Shown: positions 15,012 to 23,559 of the stretch, piece by piece
Layout: each line of letters begins with the position of its first letter
Position numbering within the stretch: the stretch's first letter is position 1
NCBI GenBank assembly: GCA_019419865.1
Contig: JAHZIG010000032.1
Location: 1-27,186 of the forward strand
Length of the DNA stretch: 27,186 nucleotides
Source: Clostridiales bacterium
Lineage (GTDB): Bacteria > Bacillota > Clostridia > Monoglobales > Monoglobaceae
Direction: 5' to 3'
Position numbers and translations under genes: made by a program
Notes under the pieces: model-generated
The model's database searches: none
The model's input: only the letters and a program-made list of their open reading frames with translations
Told to the model about the DNA's origin: nothing

Positions 15012-17207
15012 ATGGGAAAGATCTTAGTTTTAGCTGAAAAACCGTCGGTCGGACGCGAACTTGCGAGAGTTTTGGGCTGCAAGCGAAAAGGAGCGGGCTG
15101 TCTTATCGGAGATAAGTACATAGTTACGTGGGCGCTCGGGCATCTTGTAACTCTCGCCGACCCGGAGGCTTACGACGATAAATATAAAACATGGAGTTTC
15201 GACACGCTGCCTATGCTTCCGGATAAAATGAAACTGACGGTGATCCCGCAGACCTCTAAGCAGTATAATAACGTGAAAAAACTTATGCGAAGCTCCGAGG
15301 TCGATTCTTTGATAATCGCTACCGACGCGGGGCGTGAGGGCGAGCTTGTCGCCCGTTGGATAATTGCAAAGGCGGGATTTAAAAAGCCGATAAAAAGACT
15401 CTGGATATCGTCCCAGACGGATAAGGCTATACGTCAGGGATTCGCCGCTTTAAAGGATGGGAAAGATTATTACAACCTATATATGTCGGCTCAGGCGAGG
15501 GCGGAAGCTGATTGGCTCGTAGGTCTCAACGTAACACGGGCGCTAACTTGTAAATTCAACGCCCAGCTCTCTGCCGGAAGAGTACAAACTCCAACCCTGG
15601 CGCTTTTGATCGAGCGTGAAAACAGTATAAAGAATTTCAGACCCAAGGAGTACTACACAATAAAAGCCGATCTGGGAAAGTTGTTCGCCATGTGGCGGGA
15701 TAAGAACAAAAACAGCGCTACTTTCGACAGAGCCAAGGCGGAACAAATCGCCGAGACGGTAAGAGGCGGAGCGTTTAAAGTTACGTCGATAAGAAATACC
15801 GAAAAGCAAACTCCCCCGCCGGCGCTCTATGATCTGACGGAGCTGCAAAGAGACGCGAATAAGCTGTACGGGTATTCGCCGAAACAGACGCTCGGGATCA
15901 TGCAGAGATTATACGAACACCATAAGGCGCTCACCTATCCGAGGACCGATTCAAGGTATCTGACCGACGACATAGTTCCGACTCTCGGCGAGAGGGTGAG
16001 AGCGGTCATGACCGGAGACAACCGCGAAGCGGCCAACGAGATACTTAGGAATAAATATAAGATAGCTAAGGGCTGCGTCAACAATTCCAAGGTCTCGGAT
16101 CACCACGCGATAATCCCGACCGAGGAAAAAGTAAGTCCGATGACGCTGTCGAGCGAAGAGAAGAGAATATACGACCTTGTGGTAAAGCGGTTTTTGGCCT
16201 GCTTCTATCCAAGCTATAAGTATAAGCAGATTAAGGCCGAATTTGAATGCAGCGGCGAGACGTTTTTTGCCTCCGGACGGGAGGAGATCGATCCGGGTTG
16301 GAAAAAGATATACTCAAACAGAATGTTCGATACTGACGACGAGAATGAAAACGAACTGGAGAATATAAACCCGGAACAGAATATGCCCGCGCTCGGCTAC
16401 AGCGATAAATTCATATGTAAGAATACGATAGTAAAGAGCGGCCGGACTAAGCCGCCGGCGCGGTACACCGAGGCGAGCTTGCTCTCCGCGATGGAGAATC
16501 CCGCCGCGTTTGTGAGCGATAAAAAGATGCGCGAATATCTCGGCGGAGGTTTGGGAACTCCGGCGACGCGCGCGGATATAATAGATAAATTATATTCGGC
16601 GTTCTATGTGGAAAAACAGGGAAACAGTATGGTTCCCACCTCGAAAGGCGCGCAGCTTATAAACCTCGTTCCGCAGGATCTGAAAGAACCGGTCATGACC
16701 GCTAAATGGGAGATGGAGCTTGAGAAGATCAGCAAGGGTAAGGCGGATAAAGAAAAGTTCATCTCAGAGATACGCCGTTACGCCGCGGATTTGGTAAAGA
16801 CCGTAAAAAACAGTCAGGCCGAATACCGTCACGACAATATGACGCATAAGGTATGTCCCGAGTGCGGCAAGTTTTTGCTCGAGGTAAACGGCAAACGCGG
16901 AAAAATGCTGGTCTGTCAGGATAGAGAATGCGGGTACAGGCAGAATATAAGTCTTAAGACAAACGTCCGCTGTCCGGAGTGTCACAAGACGATGGAACTG
17001 TTCGGAGAGGGCGAGAAAAGGACATATTACTGCAAATGCGGTTATCGCGAAAGATACGACGCGTACAAAAAGAGGATGAAGGCGATCCACGGCGGCGCGT
17101 CCAAGAACGAAGTTAGAAATTATCTTAAGAACCAGCAAAAGCACGAGGAAATAAACGACGCCTTCGCGGCGGCTTTCGCTAAGCTTGAAAAGAACGGCGA
17201 TAAGTAA
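15012..17207 (+). CDS. topB: DNA topoisomerase III
   Basis: Type IA enzyme that cuts and passes single strands to decatenate DNA and resolve recombination intermediates. Over 731 residues: TOPRIM domain with Glu9 (LAEKPS) and DAGREGE (105-111); cleavage domain with catalytic Tyr309 in LTYPRTDSRYL; SAGRVQTPTL (187-196) as in the family; then C-terminal zinc ribbons with CPECGK...CQDRECGY and CPECHK...CKCGY. The two zinc ribbons and basic tail make it chromosomal-length TopB rather than a minimal plasmid form. The start has GGAGAG upstream. It may be read from the Rrf2 promoter; a poor extra promoter (TTGACG with a 15-base spacer) lies in the 49-bp gap. Confidence 0.95.
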   Translation: MGKILVLAEKPSVGRELARVLGCKRKGAGCLIGDKYIVTWALGHLVTLADPEAYDDKYKTWSFDTLPMLPDKMKLTVIPQTSKQYNNVKKLMRSSEVDSLIIATDAGREGELVARWIIAKAGFKKPIKRLWISSQTDKAIRQGFAALKDGKDYYNLYMSAQARAEADWLVGLNVTRALTCKFNAQLSAGRVQTPTLALLIERENSIKNFRPKEYYTIKADLGKLFAMWRDKNKNSATFDRAKAEQIAETVRGGAFKVTSIRNTEKQTPPPALYDLTELQRDANKLYGYSPKQTLGIMQRLYEHHKALTYPRTDSRYLTDDIVPTLGERVRAVMTGDNREAANEILRNKYKIAKGCVNNSKVSDHHAIIPTEEKVSPMTLSSEEKRIYDLVVKRFLACFYPSYKYKQIKAEFECSGETFFASGREEIDPGWKKIYSNRMFDTDDENENELENINPEQNMPALGYSDKFICKNTIVKSGRTKPPARYTEASLLSAMENPAAFVSDKKMREYLGGGLGTPATRADIIDKLYSAFYVEKQGNSMVPTSKGAQLINLVPQDLKEPVMTAKWEMELEKISKGKADKEKFISEIRRYAADLVKTVKNSQAEYRHDNMTHKVCPECGKFLLEVNGKRGKMLVCQDRECGYRQNISLKTNVRCPECHKTMELFGEGEKRTYYCKCGYRERYDAYKKRMKAIHGGASKNEVRNYLKNQQKHEEINDAFAAAFAKLEKNGDK

Positions 17208-17520
17208 ACGGCTATATATACAGCGTAAATTTAAAAAATGAGATCCGCTCGTTCGAGCGAAAATAAAGAACGTAGACCCGGCGCCGGAAATGGACGCCGG
17301 GTTTTGGTTTCTTGATAAAAGTGTAGAAACTAATTGAATCCCAATAAAAATTTAAGTATATTTTAAGTTTTCATAAGTATAATAGAGAAAACCGTTAATA
17401 TCTCGGTGAAGCCGAAAGCGGTATAAATTCCTTCTAAATATATAAATACGACGGGAGCGGCGCTAATGACGTCGGCTCCCATGTTTTTAAATATTTTTAG
17501 CGCCGCGCTTATTCTGTTCC
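17208..17520. other. 313-bp convergent intergenic region
   Basis: No gene seen. It contains the topB terminator (17276-17305), an AT-rich middle, and a perfect 10-bp inverted repeat with a 31-base interval (GCGGCGCTAA at 17457-17466 and its complement at 17497-17506) close to the end of the minus-strand gene. Between these arms lies a second partial stem, GGGAGC (17453-17458) with GCTCCC (17475-17480). Confidence 0.6.
17276..17310 (+). terminator. Terminator of topB
   Basis: An 8-bp perfect stem ACCCGGCG (17276-17283) with 17295-17302, 11-base loop, followed by TTTTGGTTT. Confidence 0.8.
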
Positions 17521-18060
17521 TTATTTCTGCTTTTTATATTCGCGGTATAGATTTTTTATATATGCGAACGTTTTCTCTTCGCCCTCGTCGCGCAGCATAA
17601 CGAGCCAACTCTCAAGCGTGGACGCGGTGTTCGGGTGTATAAACCGGTTGGTTGATTTTAAGTAATATTCGAGCGGGTATGCGTCGGTGTATTTATCGCC
17701 CTGGTAGATCTTGCTTGCCGACACTCGGTCGCAGAACATCTCGATTAGATAGTTTAGCGGCATTTCGACCGGCATCACCTTTTTATATTTGGGATTATAG
17801 TCGTTCCAGTATTCAAAATGATGCTTGTTCCTGCCCTTATGGTGAAGCCACGCCGGAGAATAGCCGTACATCTCTCGCTCGACCTCGTTGGGACTCCTAA
17901 ATCCCTGATAGTTTCTAACCCCAGGCAGAAATTCGGTCGGGCTGTATTTGGATAGATCGTGTCTCAGCCCCTGCCAGAATATCCCCGCCTTGGCGCAATG
18001 CCGTATTACCAAATGCCTGTGATGCGTGATCGTCTTGAAATGACCCCAAAATGATCCCAT
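17521..18060 (-). CDS. DUF5662 family protein
   Basis: 179 residues, soluble, no signal peptide or membrane segment. It is rich in histidine and aspartate: THHRHLVIRHC near the start, RHDLSKYSPTEF at about 33-44, and HHKGRNKHHFEYW near 73-85. This spacing of H, HD and H residues resembles a metal-dependent phosphohydrolase of the HD type, but no function is established for the family as far as I know. The start ATG has GAGG upstream. It is transcribed alone from the promoter at 18105-18134, divergent from the GNAT gene. Confidence 0.8.
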   Translation of the reverse strand: MGSFWGHFKTITHHRHLVIRHCAKAGIFWQGLRHDLSKYSPTEFLPGVRNYQGFRSPNEVEREMYGYSPAWLHHKGRNKHHFEYWNDYNPKYKKVMPVEMPLNYLIEMFCDRVSASKIYQGDKYTDAYPLEYYLKSTNRFIHPNTASTLESWLVMLRDEGEEKTFAYIKNLYREYKKQK

Positions 18061-18104
18061 ATAATCAACCTCGTTATATTATAGTTATGATGCGTTCTTA
18101 ATAT

Positions 18105-18134
18105 ATTATATCATATCGAAAGAATCCTTTTCAA
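18105..18134 (-). promoter_or_regulatory. Promoter of the DUF5662 gene
   Basis: Read on the minus strand: TTGAAA (18134-18129), 18 bases ending in TGA, TATAAT (18110-18105), that is, with an extended -10. A 14-bp perfect palindrome TTTTCAATTGAAAA (18128-18141) covers the -35 box. Confidence 0.65.
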
Positions 18135-18236
18135 TTGAAAATAGAATTTTAATTGTCAAAACTTTAACAAATTTATGGCGCTTTAAGAGATATTTTTTAT
18201 CGTTATCCGATATATTTTAGCGTTTAGCAATATAAA

Positions 18237-18265
18237 TTGACAAACGAGGATCAAACGGATATAAT
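18237..18265 (+). promoter_or_regulatory. Full-consensus promoter of GNAT/methyltransferase operon
   Basis: TTGACA (18237-18242), exactly 17 bases, TATAAT (18260-18265): a perfect sigma-A match. Transcription should start near 18272, about 77 nt before the first start codon. Confidence 0.88.
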
Positions 18266-18348
18266 AGCGGAAAGCGGATATGCTGTAAAAGAAGTTAGCG
18301 GACTTAAAGCGCAGGTATAGCGGTAAAAATCACGGAGGAACAAGAATT

Positions 18349-18738
18349 ATGAAATACATTGTAGGCGACAAGGAGCTGAGCGCGTCGGTATTCGTCTCGT
18401 TTGCCGGCAGGATATGGCCGGGCGATTACGATATGGATAAAACGCAGGCCGCGTTATCCAAAACGCTGAATATAACCGCGTACGACGGGGAAACGCTCGT
18501 CGGTTGTCTAAGGATCCTCGCCGACGGTTATTATTTCGGAACGATCACCGAAGCGCTCGTACTTCCCGAGTATCAAAATCGGGGGATCGGAAGCGAACTC
18601 CTTCGCCTTGCGCGGGAGAATACGCCGACCATGCTATATTTCGGCGCGCAGCCGGAAGCGGAGAAGTTTTACGAAAAGAACGGCTGTAAGGAGGGGCTTA
18701 AGGCCTATATAATAGAGAAGGAGCGGGGAGAGGTATAA
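18349..18738 (+). CDS. GNAT family N-acetyltransferase
   Basis: 129 residues, a short single-domain GNAT. Motif A, the acetyl-CoA pyrophosphate loop, is clear: VLPEYQNRGIGSELLRLA at about 64-81. The end (FYEKNGCKEG) is the usual GNAT beta-6/7 region. The substrate is unknown. The start has GGAGG upstream. The methyltransferase begins one base after its stop, so translation is probably coupled. A perfect-consensus promoter drives the pair. Confidence 0.88.
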   Translation: MKYIVGDKELSASVFVSFAGRIWPGDYDMDKTQAALSKTLNITAYDGETLVGCLRILADGYYFGTITEALVLPEYQNRGIGSELLRLARENTPTMLYFGAQPEAEKFYEKNGCKEGLKAYIIEKERGEV

Positions 18739-18739
18739 T

Positions 18740-19531
18740 ATGCAGGATAATCGATACTTGATCGAGTTTTACAACAATTACGATGAAGACGCCAGACTTG
18801 GGCTTAGACATGGGTCGGTTGAATTTCTTACCACAATGCGGTATATAGAAAAATATATAAAAGAGGGCGACCGCGTATTGGAAATAGGCGCGGGGACCGG
18901 GCGGTATTCTCACGCGCTGGCGCGCCGGGGCTTCGACGTCGACGCGGTGGAATTGGTAGAGCATAATATAGAGGTCTTCCAAAAAAATACTCTGCCGAAT
19001 GAAAATATAAGCATAACTCAGGGAAACGCTTTGGATCTGTCTCGTTTTCCGGATAATAAGTACGACGTTACGCTGCTTTTGGGACCGCTGTATCACCTGT
19101 ATACTAAGGAGGACAAGTTGCGGGCTTTGGGCGAGGCGATCCGCGTAACCAAAAAGGGCGGAGTGATTTTCGCCGCGTATGTTATATCCGACGGCTGTCT
19201 GCTGGACGAAGGCTTCAACCGCGGCTCGATAGACGTCGCCGGATATATAAAGGACGGCTTGCTGGATCCCGAGACGTTCGCCGCAAGATCCGAACCTAAA
19301 GACCTGTTCGAGCTTGTGCGGAAAGAAGATATCGACGATCTGATGTCAAAGCTGCTCGCGACCCGTCTACACTATGTCGCGTCGGACGGCTGCGCCCTAT
19401 TTATGCGCGAGGCGATCGATAATATGGACGACGAGACGTTTGAGATATATTTGAGATATCATTTCGCCACCTGCGAACGCGGCGATCTGCTCGGCGTCAC
19501 AAGTCATGCGTTGGATGTGTTTAGGAAGTAA
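18740..19531 (+). CDS. Class I SAM-dependent methyltransferase
   Basis: 263 residues. Motif I VLEIGAGTGRYSHALA (about 44-59), acidic residue after strand 2 (DAVELVEHN), motif IV region YDVTLLLGPLYHLY, and KKGGVIFAAYV. The GPLYHL motif occurs in a common family of Clostridial methyltransferases annotated only as class I. The ribosome binding site GGGGAGAGG lies within the end of the GNAT gene. It does not look like the methyltransferase at 6811 beyond the common fold. The substrate is unknown. Confidence 0.88.
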   Translation: MQDNRYLIEFYNNYDEDARLGLRHGSVEFLTTMRYIEKYIKEGDRVLEIGAGTGRYSHALARRGFDVDAVELVEHNIEVFQKNTLPNENISITQGNALDLSRFPDNKYDVTLLLGPLYHLYTKEDKLRALGEAIRVTKKGGVIFAAYVISDGCLLDEGFNRGSIDVAGYIKDGLLDPETFAARSEPKDLFELVRKEDIDDLMSKLLATRLHYVASDGCALFMREAIDNMDDETFEIYLRYHFATCERGDLLGVTSHALDVFRK

Positions 19532-19598
19532 GAGCTTAGGGTTAAATAGAGATTAGCAAGCGGGGTAATGTAATAAAGAATATTGCGAGGTGAACAAA

Positions 19599-20423
19599 AT
19601 GAAGTTAAAAGTAGTTGGAAGCGGAGGAATGTTTCAAATTCCAAATCCTTTCTGTAAATGCCCGATCTGCGAAGAAGCCAGACTTAAAAGGGGTCGGTAT
19701 GAAAGATTGGGACCGAGCCTATATATTGAAGATATAAAAATGCTGATCGATACGCCGGAGGACATTGGCGTTGCTTGCGACAGGCAGGGCGTTTCCGAGA
19801 TAGAATATCTTTCTATATCGCATAAGGATCCGGATCATACCAGGGGGATGCGTATCGTCGAGCCTTTAGGCTACGATTGCATTAAAGATCAAGGAACTCC
19901 GATACAATTTATTGCATTACCCGAGGTCGTAGACGATATAAACGCATGGAACGGCGACGGTTTATATTACTATGAAGGCGTTCTAAATTGCATTTCGATC
20001 AACAGAACGGACTATATTAAAGTTGGAGATATTGAAGTACGGCTTATAAATAACAAAACCCATCGCGGCAACATGACTTTTTATGTTATATCAGAAAAAG
20101 GCAAGAAGGCTATATATGCTTGCTGCGATGTAAAACCGTTTATCCATAACGAAGCGTATTTTGACGCGGATGTTTTAATAGTAGGTCTTGTATCCGACGA
20201 CGGGATACTCAAAGACGGATCGCGGCTCGAGAACGCTCCGTTTAAAGACGACATGTTTACTATAGAGGAGATCATGGAGATCAAGCGCAAATACAGGATA
20301 AAGCGAGTTATCGTCACGCATATCGACGAGTATTGGGGAAAATCTTACGACCAATACCGAGAGGTTGAGAAAACTTTAGATAATGTTTCTTTTGCTTACG
20401 ACGGTATGGAGATTATTTTATAG
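19599..20423 (+). CDS. MBL-fold metallo-hydrolase, PhnP-like
   Basis: 274 residues with a metallo-beta-lactamase fold. Cysteines 19, 21 and 24 (CKCPIC) match the CxCxxC structural zinc site seen near the N terminus of PhnP, a cyclic phosphodiesterase. The metal motif is HKDPDH at 75-80 instead of the usual HxHxDH, so the second histidine is replaced by aspartate. Later ligand candidates are His in NKTHRG, Asp in CCDVKPF and His in VTHIDEYWG. An open frame begins at GTG 19590, but that codon overlaps the GAGGTG ribosome binding site, so ATG 19599 is chosen. A phosphatase follows 76 bp downstream. No phosphonate genes are present, so the substrate is open. Confidence 0.82.
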   Translation: MKLKVVGSGGMFQIPNPFCKCPICEEARLKRGRYERLGPSLYIEDIKMLIDTPEDIGVACDRQGVSEIEYLSISHKDPDHTRGMRIVEPLGYDCIKDQGTPIQFIALPEVVDDINAWNGDGLYYYEGVLNCISINRTDYIKVGDIEVRLINNKTHRGNMTFYVISEKGKKAIYACCDVKPFIHNEAYFDADVLIVGLVSDDGILKDGSRLENAPFKDDMFTIEEIMEIKRKYRIKRVIVTHIDEYWGKSYDQYREVEKTLDNVSFAYDGMEIIL

Positions 20424-20499
20424 AAAGCGAGATTGGCATTCAGGATTTTCATAATATTTTTTAAATTATGAAACTACTTAAAACAACGGAGGAAGCGAC

Positions 20500-20964
20500 A
20501 TGCAAAACAAAAAACATTCGATACTTTTCATCTGCCACGGCAACATATGTAGAAGCCCGATGGCGGAATTCGTATTAAAACATCTCGTAAAACAAAGGGG
20601 CGTCGAGGACGATTTCTATATCGCTTCGGCGGCGACGAGTTATGAGGAGATAGGAAACGATATACATAGGGGGACCCGAAAAAAGCTTAAAGAAGAGGGG
20701 ATCCCGTTTGAGAAACGAGCGGCGGTCAGGGCTACCAAGCAGGATTACGACGATTACGATTATCTGATTGTGATGGATAGATATAACGTAAGTAATTTAA
20801 GCCGAATAGTCGGCGGCGATAAGGAAGGCAAGATAAAAATGCTGCTCGAGTTCGCGGGCGAGAACAGGGATATCGCGGATCCGTGGTATACCGGGGACTT
20901 CGACAAGACCTACGACGACGTGCTGCGCGGCTGCGAAGGTCTGCTCAGGTTCCTAGGATATTAG
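20500..20964 (+). CDS. Low-molecular-weight protein tyrosine phosphatase
   Basis: 154 residues, the normal length. The P-loop CHGNICRS has the CX5R signature with nucleophile Cys12 and Arg18, followed by PMAE. The general acid Asp127 lies in ADPWYTGDF. It dephosphorylates phosphotyrosine, or in some bacteria phosphoarginine; the residue after the P-loop Gly-Asn is Ile rather than the Thr of arginine phosphatases such as YwlE (CTGNTCRS), so a tyrosine phosphatase is favoured. The start has GGAGG upstream. No tyrosine kinase gene is nearby. Confidence 0.9.
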   Translation: MQNKKHSILFICHGNICRSPMAEFVLKHLVKQRGVEDDFYIASAATSYEEIGNDIHRGTRKKLKEEGIPFEKRAAVRATKQDYDDYDYLIVMDRYNVSNLSRIVGGDKEGKIKMLLEFAGENRDIADPWYTGDFDKTYDDVLRGCEGLLRFLGY

Positions 20965-21054
20965 AAAGCGGAGACGCTGGGCTATATGTAAATATCATAA
21001 TATAAACATAGCAAAAATCTGAGCGATTTTGTAAGAATTTGTTCTATATTGATA

Positions 21055-21083
21055 TTGCGCCGGAGTTTAAGTCGTTATATAAT
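21055..21083 (+). promoter_or_regulatory. Probable promoter of HAD/DUF1275 genes
   Basis: A perfect TATAAT (21078-21083) with a weak -35 TTGCGC (21055-21060) at 17 bases. Transcription would start near 21090. Confidence 0.5.
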
Positions 21084-21125
21084 AGTTACGGTTTAATCGA
21101 CTAAACGCTGAATGGAGTGAATTTA

Positions 21126-21935
21126 ATGGGCATATTCGACGGCTATCTGCTTGTCAGCGACATGGACGGCACTTTGTTTGACGACAATAAAGAGGTTTCC
21201 GCCGAAAACAAGGCCGCTATAGATCGTTTTATGGCGGGCGGCGGAAAGTTTACCGTGGCGACCGGAAGAATGAGGCTTGCGGTGGAACGCTATTTTAGCG
21301 AGATTACGATAAACGCTCCGGCGGTCATGCACAACGGCGCGCTCGTCTATGATTTTGCAAAGGATAAGGTCATATCCAAAAAATTTATCGAGCGGGATCG
21401 CAAAGAGATCTATAAGCGGATATATAACGACCGCCCAGACCTGGGTATAGAGGTGTATACCGCGGACGAGCATGTTTACGTGTACAGAAACAGCGTTCAG
21501 AGCGAGCGTTTTAAAAATAATATTTATCCCGTCAGCTATTCTATGCCGGAGAGCGTATGGGACGAGGACTGGCTTAAGATCTTGCTGCTCGGGGATAAGA
21601 AACTTCTCGACGATTTTGAGCCGATATTTAGAAGCAAGTATGATTCCGGATACGCGGTGAGAAGCGGCGAGGATTTTTTTGATATTATGGCGAACGGCGT
21701 TTCAAAGGGGATAGGCGTCGATAAGACTGCCGAATATCTTGGGATATCGCCGGATAAGGTCATAACCGTAGGCGATAATATGAACGATCTGTCGATGCTC
21801 GCGAACAGAAAACTGAGTTTCGCCGTAGCGAACGCCGAGGACGCGGCGAAGCGGGCGGCGGATATGGAGGCTCCCGACAACAACAGCGCTCCGATCGCGT
21901 ATATTATAAATAAGATCGAGCGCGATTTTATTTAA
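21126..21935 (+). CDS. Cof-type HAD-superfamily phosphatase
   Basis: 269 residues. HAD motif I DMDGT with nucleophile Asp12 and acid Asp14; motif II region TVATGRM; Lys in the KGIGVDKTAEYLG segment; motif IV GDNMNDLSML. The C2B-type cap between motifs II and III marks the Cof subfamily, cytosolic phosphatases acting on sugar phosphates or cofactor-related phosphates. An open frame begins at GTG 21117, but that GTG is part of the GGAGTGA ribosome binding site, so ATG 21126 is used. DUF1275 follows 16 bp later. Confidence 0.9.
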   Translation: MGIFDGYLLVSDMDGTLFDDNKEVSAENKAAIDRFMAGGGKFTVATGRMRLAVERYFSEITINAPAVMHNGALVYDFAKDKVISKKFIERDRKEIYKRIYNDRPDLGIEVYTADEHVYVYRNSVQSERFKNNIYPVSYSMPESVWDEDWLKILLLGDKKLLDDFEPIFRSKYDSGYAVRSGEDFFDIMANGVSKGIGVDKTAEYLGISPDKVITVGDNMNDLSMLANRKLSFAVANAEDAAKRAADMEAPDNNSAPIAYIINKIERDFI

Positions 21936-21951
21936 CTAACGGAGACGAGTT

Positions 21952-22644
21952 ATGGAAAAGTCGCAGAATAGTATAAACGGGCAGATGTCCGAGAATTTTA
22001 TAACCGCGGTATTTCTTACGCTTTCCGGCGGATTCCAGGACGCGTATACATATTGTCTGCGCGGCGAGGTCTTCGCCAACGGACAAACCGGAAACATCGT
22101 TTTGATGAGTTCGTATCTGTTTAAGGGCGACTGGCTGAGCGCGTTGCGTTATTTTATCCCGATCTGCGCTTTTGCCGTCGGTATTTTCTTAGCCGAGACC
22201 GTAAGGCGGCGGTTTAAGTATTTAGAGACGCTGCATTGGCGGCAGATAATCTTGATCGCGGAGATTCTTTTGCTGTTTACGGTCGGTTTTATGCCGGTTA
22301 GCGTAAATAACCTTGCAAACGCCGTTGTCTCGCTGGTATGCGCGATGCAGGTGCAGACGTTCAGAAAGGTGGACGGCCGGGCGTATGCGAGTACGATGTG
22401 TATAGGAAACTTAAGGAGCGGCGTGGACGCGCTGTGCGCGTATCTGCACACCAAAGAGAGAGCGTCTTTGGACAGCGCGCTTGAATATTTCTTCGTGATA
22501 TTCCTGTTCGCCGTCGGCGCGGGGCTTGGAAGCGTGTTTACGGGCGCGCTTGGGCAATACGCTATAATTATCTCGTGCGCGCTCTTAATGATCAGTTTTT
22601 GCATTATGTTTATAAACGGCAGAGATGAAAAGGGAAAGCGGTGA
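21952..22644 (+). CDS. DUF1275 (YoaK-type) membrane protein
   Basis: 230 residues with about six hydrophobic segments. The N-terminal LSGGFQDAYTYCLRGEVFANGQTGN is the hallmark of DUF1275, where a conserved Gly-Asp-Ala and an FxxxQTGN motif sit in the first membrane hairpin. Inner-membrane location; transport function is assumed but unproven in the family. It lies 16 bp behind the HAD gene with GGAGACGAG as ribosome binding site, so it is probably co-transcribed. It ends about 110 bp before a terminator hairpin shared with the convergent superoxide dismutase. Confidence 0.88.
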   Translation: MEKSQNSINGQMSENFITAVFLTLSGGFQDAYTYCLRGEVFANGQTGNIVLMSSYLFKGDWLSALRYFIPICAFAVGIFLAETVRRRFKYLETLHWRQIILIAEILLLFTVGFMPVSVNNLANAVVSLVCAMQVQTFRKVDGRAYASTMCIGNLRSGVDALCAYLHTKERASLDSALEYFFVIFLFAVGAGLGSVFTGALGQYAIIISCALLMISFCIMFINGRDEKGKR

Positions 22645-22754
22645 GTGTACGCGTCTTTAAAAATAAAATTGGCCGTAAAGATCGTCTGAAGTTTTCGGGT
22701 CTATCCGATCGGGTAACGCCGATACTCGGCGTATATATTGACGTTAAGGTCGAA

Positions 22755-22780
22755 CCGCCGCCGTATATGGCGGCGGCTTT
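22755..22780. terminator. Terminator between convergent DUF1275 and SOD genes
   Basis: A perfect 8-bp stem CCGCCGCC (22755-22762) with 22769-22776, 6-base loop, followed by CTTT on the plus strand. The U tract is short on both strands. Confidence 0.6.
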
Positions 22781-22784
22781 AAGG

Positions 22785-23252
22785 TTATGCGGGCTCGATC
22801 ACGCCGCACGCGATCTTTTCGCCGGACGCGCCGCTCGGCTGAGTATGCATATCGTCCGGGCTTACGTGTACGATCACGGTCAGACCGATAATATCGGATA
22901 CCTTGAATCTGTCGGTCAGAACGCGCATATACGCGCGGCCGCCGTTTTCAAACAGCGGAGGCAGATCGCCCGCGTGATACGGGTGTTCGCAGCCGTTTGG
23001 GTTATAATGCGTAAGCGCGTCCGCAAATTCGTCCTCGACGTTTCCGGAGCAGCTTTTTCCGCTGTGTATATGGAGCGCGAACACGCCGTTTCCGCATTTC
23101 TTGCCGGAATGGGGCAGGCCGCGCACGTCGGCTGTTACCATAACTCCGGCGTTTACCTGCTTAAAAGTTACTTCGCCTTTTATATTTGGGTATTTACTTG
23201 AACCTTTTATAGAGGCTTTGGCTTTTTGGAGTTTATTTTTAAATAAAATCAT
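22785..23252 (-). CDS. Cu/Zn superoxide dismutase family protein, no signal peptide
   Basis: 155 residues. Copper ligand candidates His61, His63 and His129 and bridging His82 are present; zinc ligand candidates are His90, His93 and Asp96 (EHPYHAGDLPP). Cys68 and Cys149 could form the conserved disulfide, and PSGASGEKIACGVI is the family C terminus. So unlike Bacillus YojM, which as I recall lacks copper ligands, this one should be able to dismutate superoxide. There is no signal peptide or lipobox: the N terminus MILFKNKLQKAKASIKG is short and basic, so it appears cytoplasmic. The start has AAAGG upstream; a promoter candidate lies at 23303-23332. Confidence 0.9.
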   Translation of the reverse strand: MILFKNKLQKAKASIKGSSKYPNIKGEVTFKQVNAGVMVTADVRGLPHSGKKCGNGVFALHIHSGKSCSGNVEDEFADALTHYNPNGCEHPYHAGDLPPLFENGGRAYMRVLTDRFKVSDIIGLTVIVHVSPDDMHTQPSGASGEKIACGVIEPA

Positions 23253-23559
23253 CTAAAATACAACCTTTCTTAATTATTAGCGCTCAGACAAGCTCCATAA
23301 TTAATATATGACAAGGCGGAGGGGTTTGTTAAATCGGGAATTTTTGACTGCGTAAAAATAATAATAAAAAATTCAAAAAACATGGAACTTTATTTTGACG
23401 CGGACGTCTAAGATGATGTAAGTAAAAAGCTAATGTTTTAAGCCCATATTGATTTTATTGCGGTATGGCTTAAACAAAACCGAAAAATTAACCTTTCGGA
23501 GCTTTATGTGTTATACATAAAACTAATAAAATCTATAACTGTTTAGGAGGATGGTTTAA
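23253..23559. other. 307-bp divergent region, SOD / stalk protein
   Basis: AT-rich, no gene seen. It holds the SOD promoter candidate (23303-23332) and, towards the stalk gene, TTGACG at 23395-23400 with a weak TGTAAG at 16 bases, a 6-bp hairpin CCGAAA/TTTCGG (23480-23499) and an interrupted palindrome TTATGT-N5-ACATAA (23504-23520). The start of the stalk-gene transcript cannot be fixed. Confidence 0.55.
23303..23332 (-). promoter_or_regulatory. Promoter candidate of the SOD gene
   Basis: Read on the minus strand: TTAACA (23332-23327), 18 bases, TATATT (23308-23303), each five of six to consensus. Confidence 0.45.

Noticed and set aside
22641..23201. Open frame of 186 codons on the plus strand following DUF1275
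   Set aside because: It runs through the terminator hairpin and is antisense to the Cu/Zn SOD, whose metal ligands are all in place.
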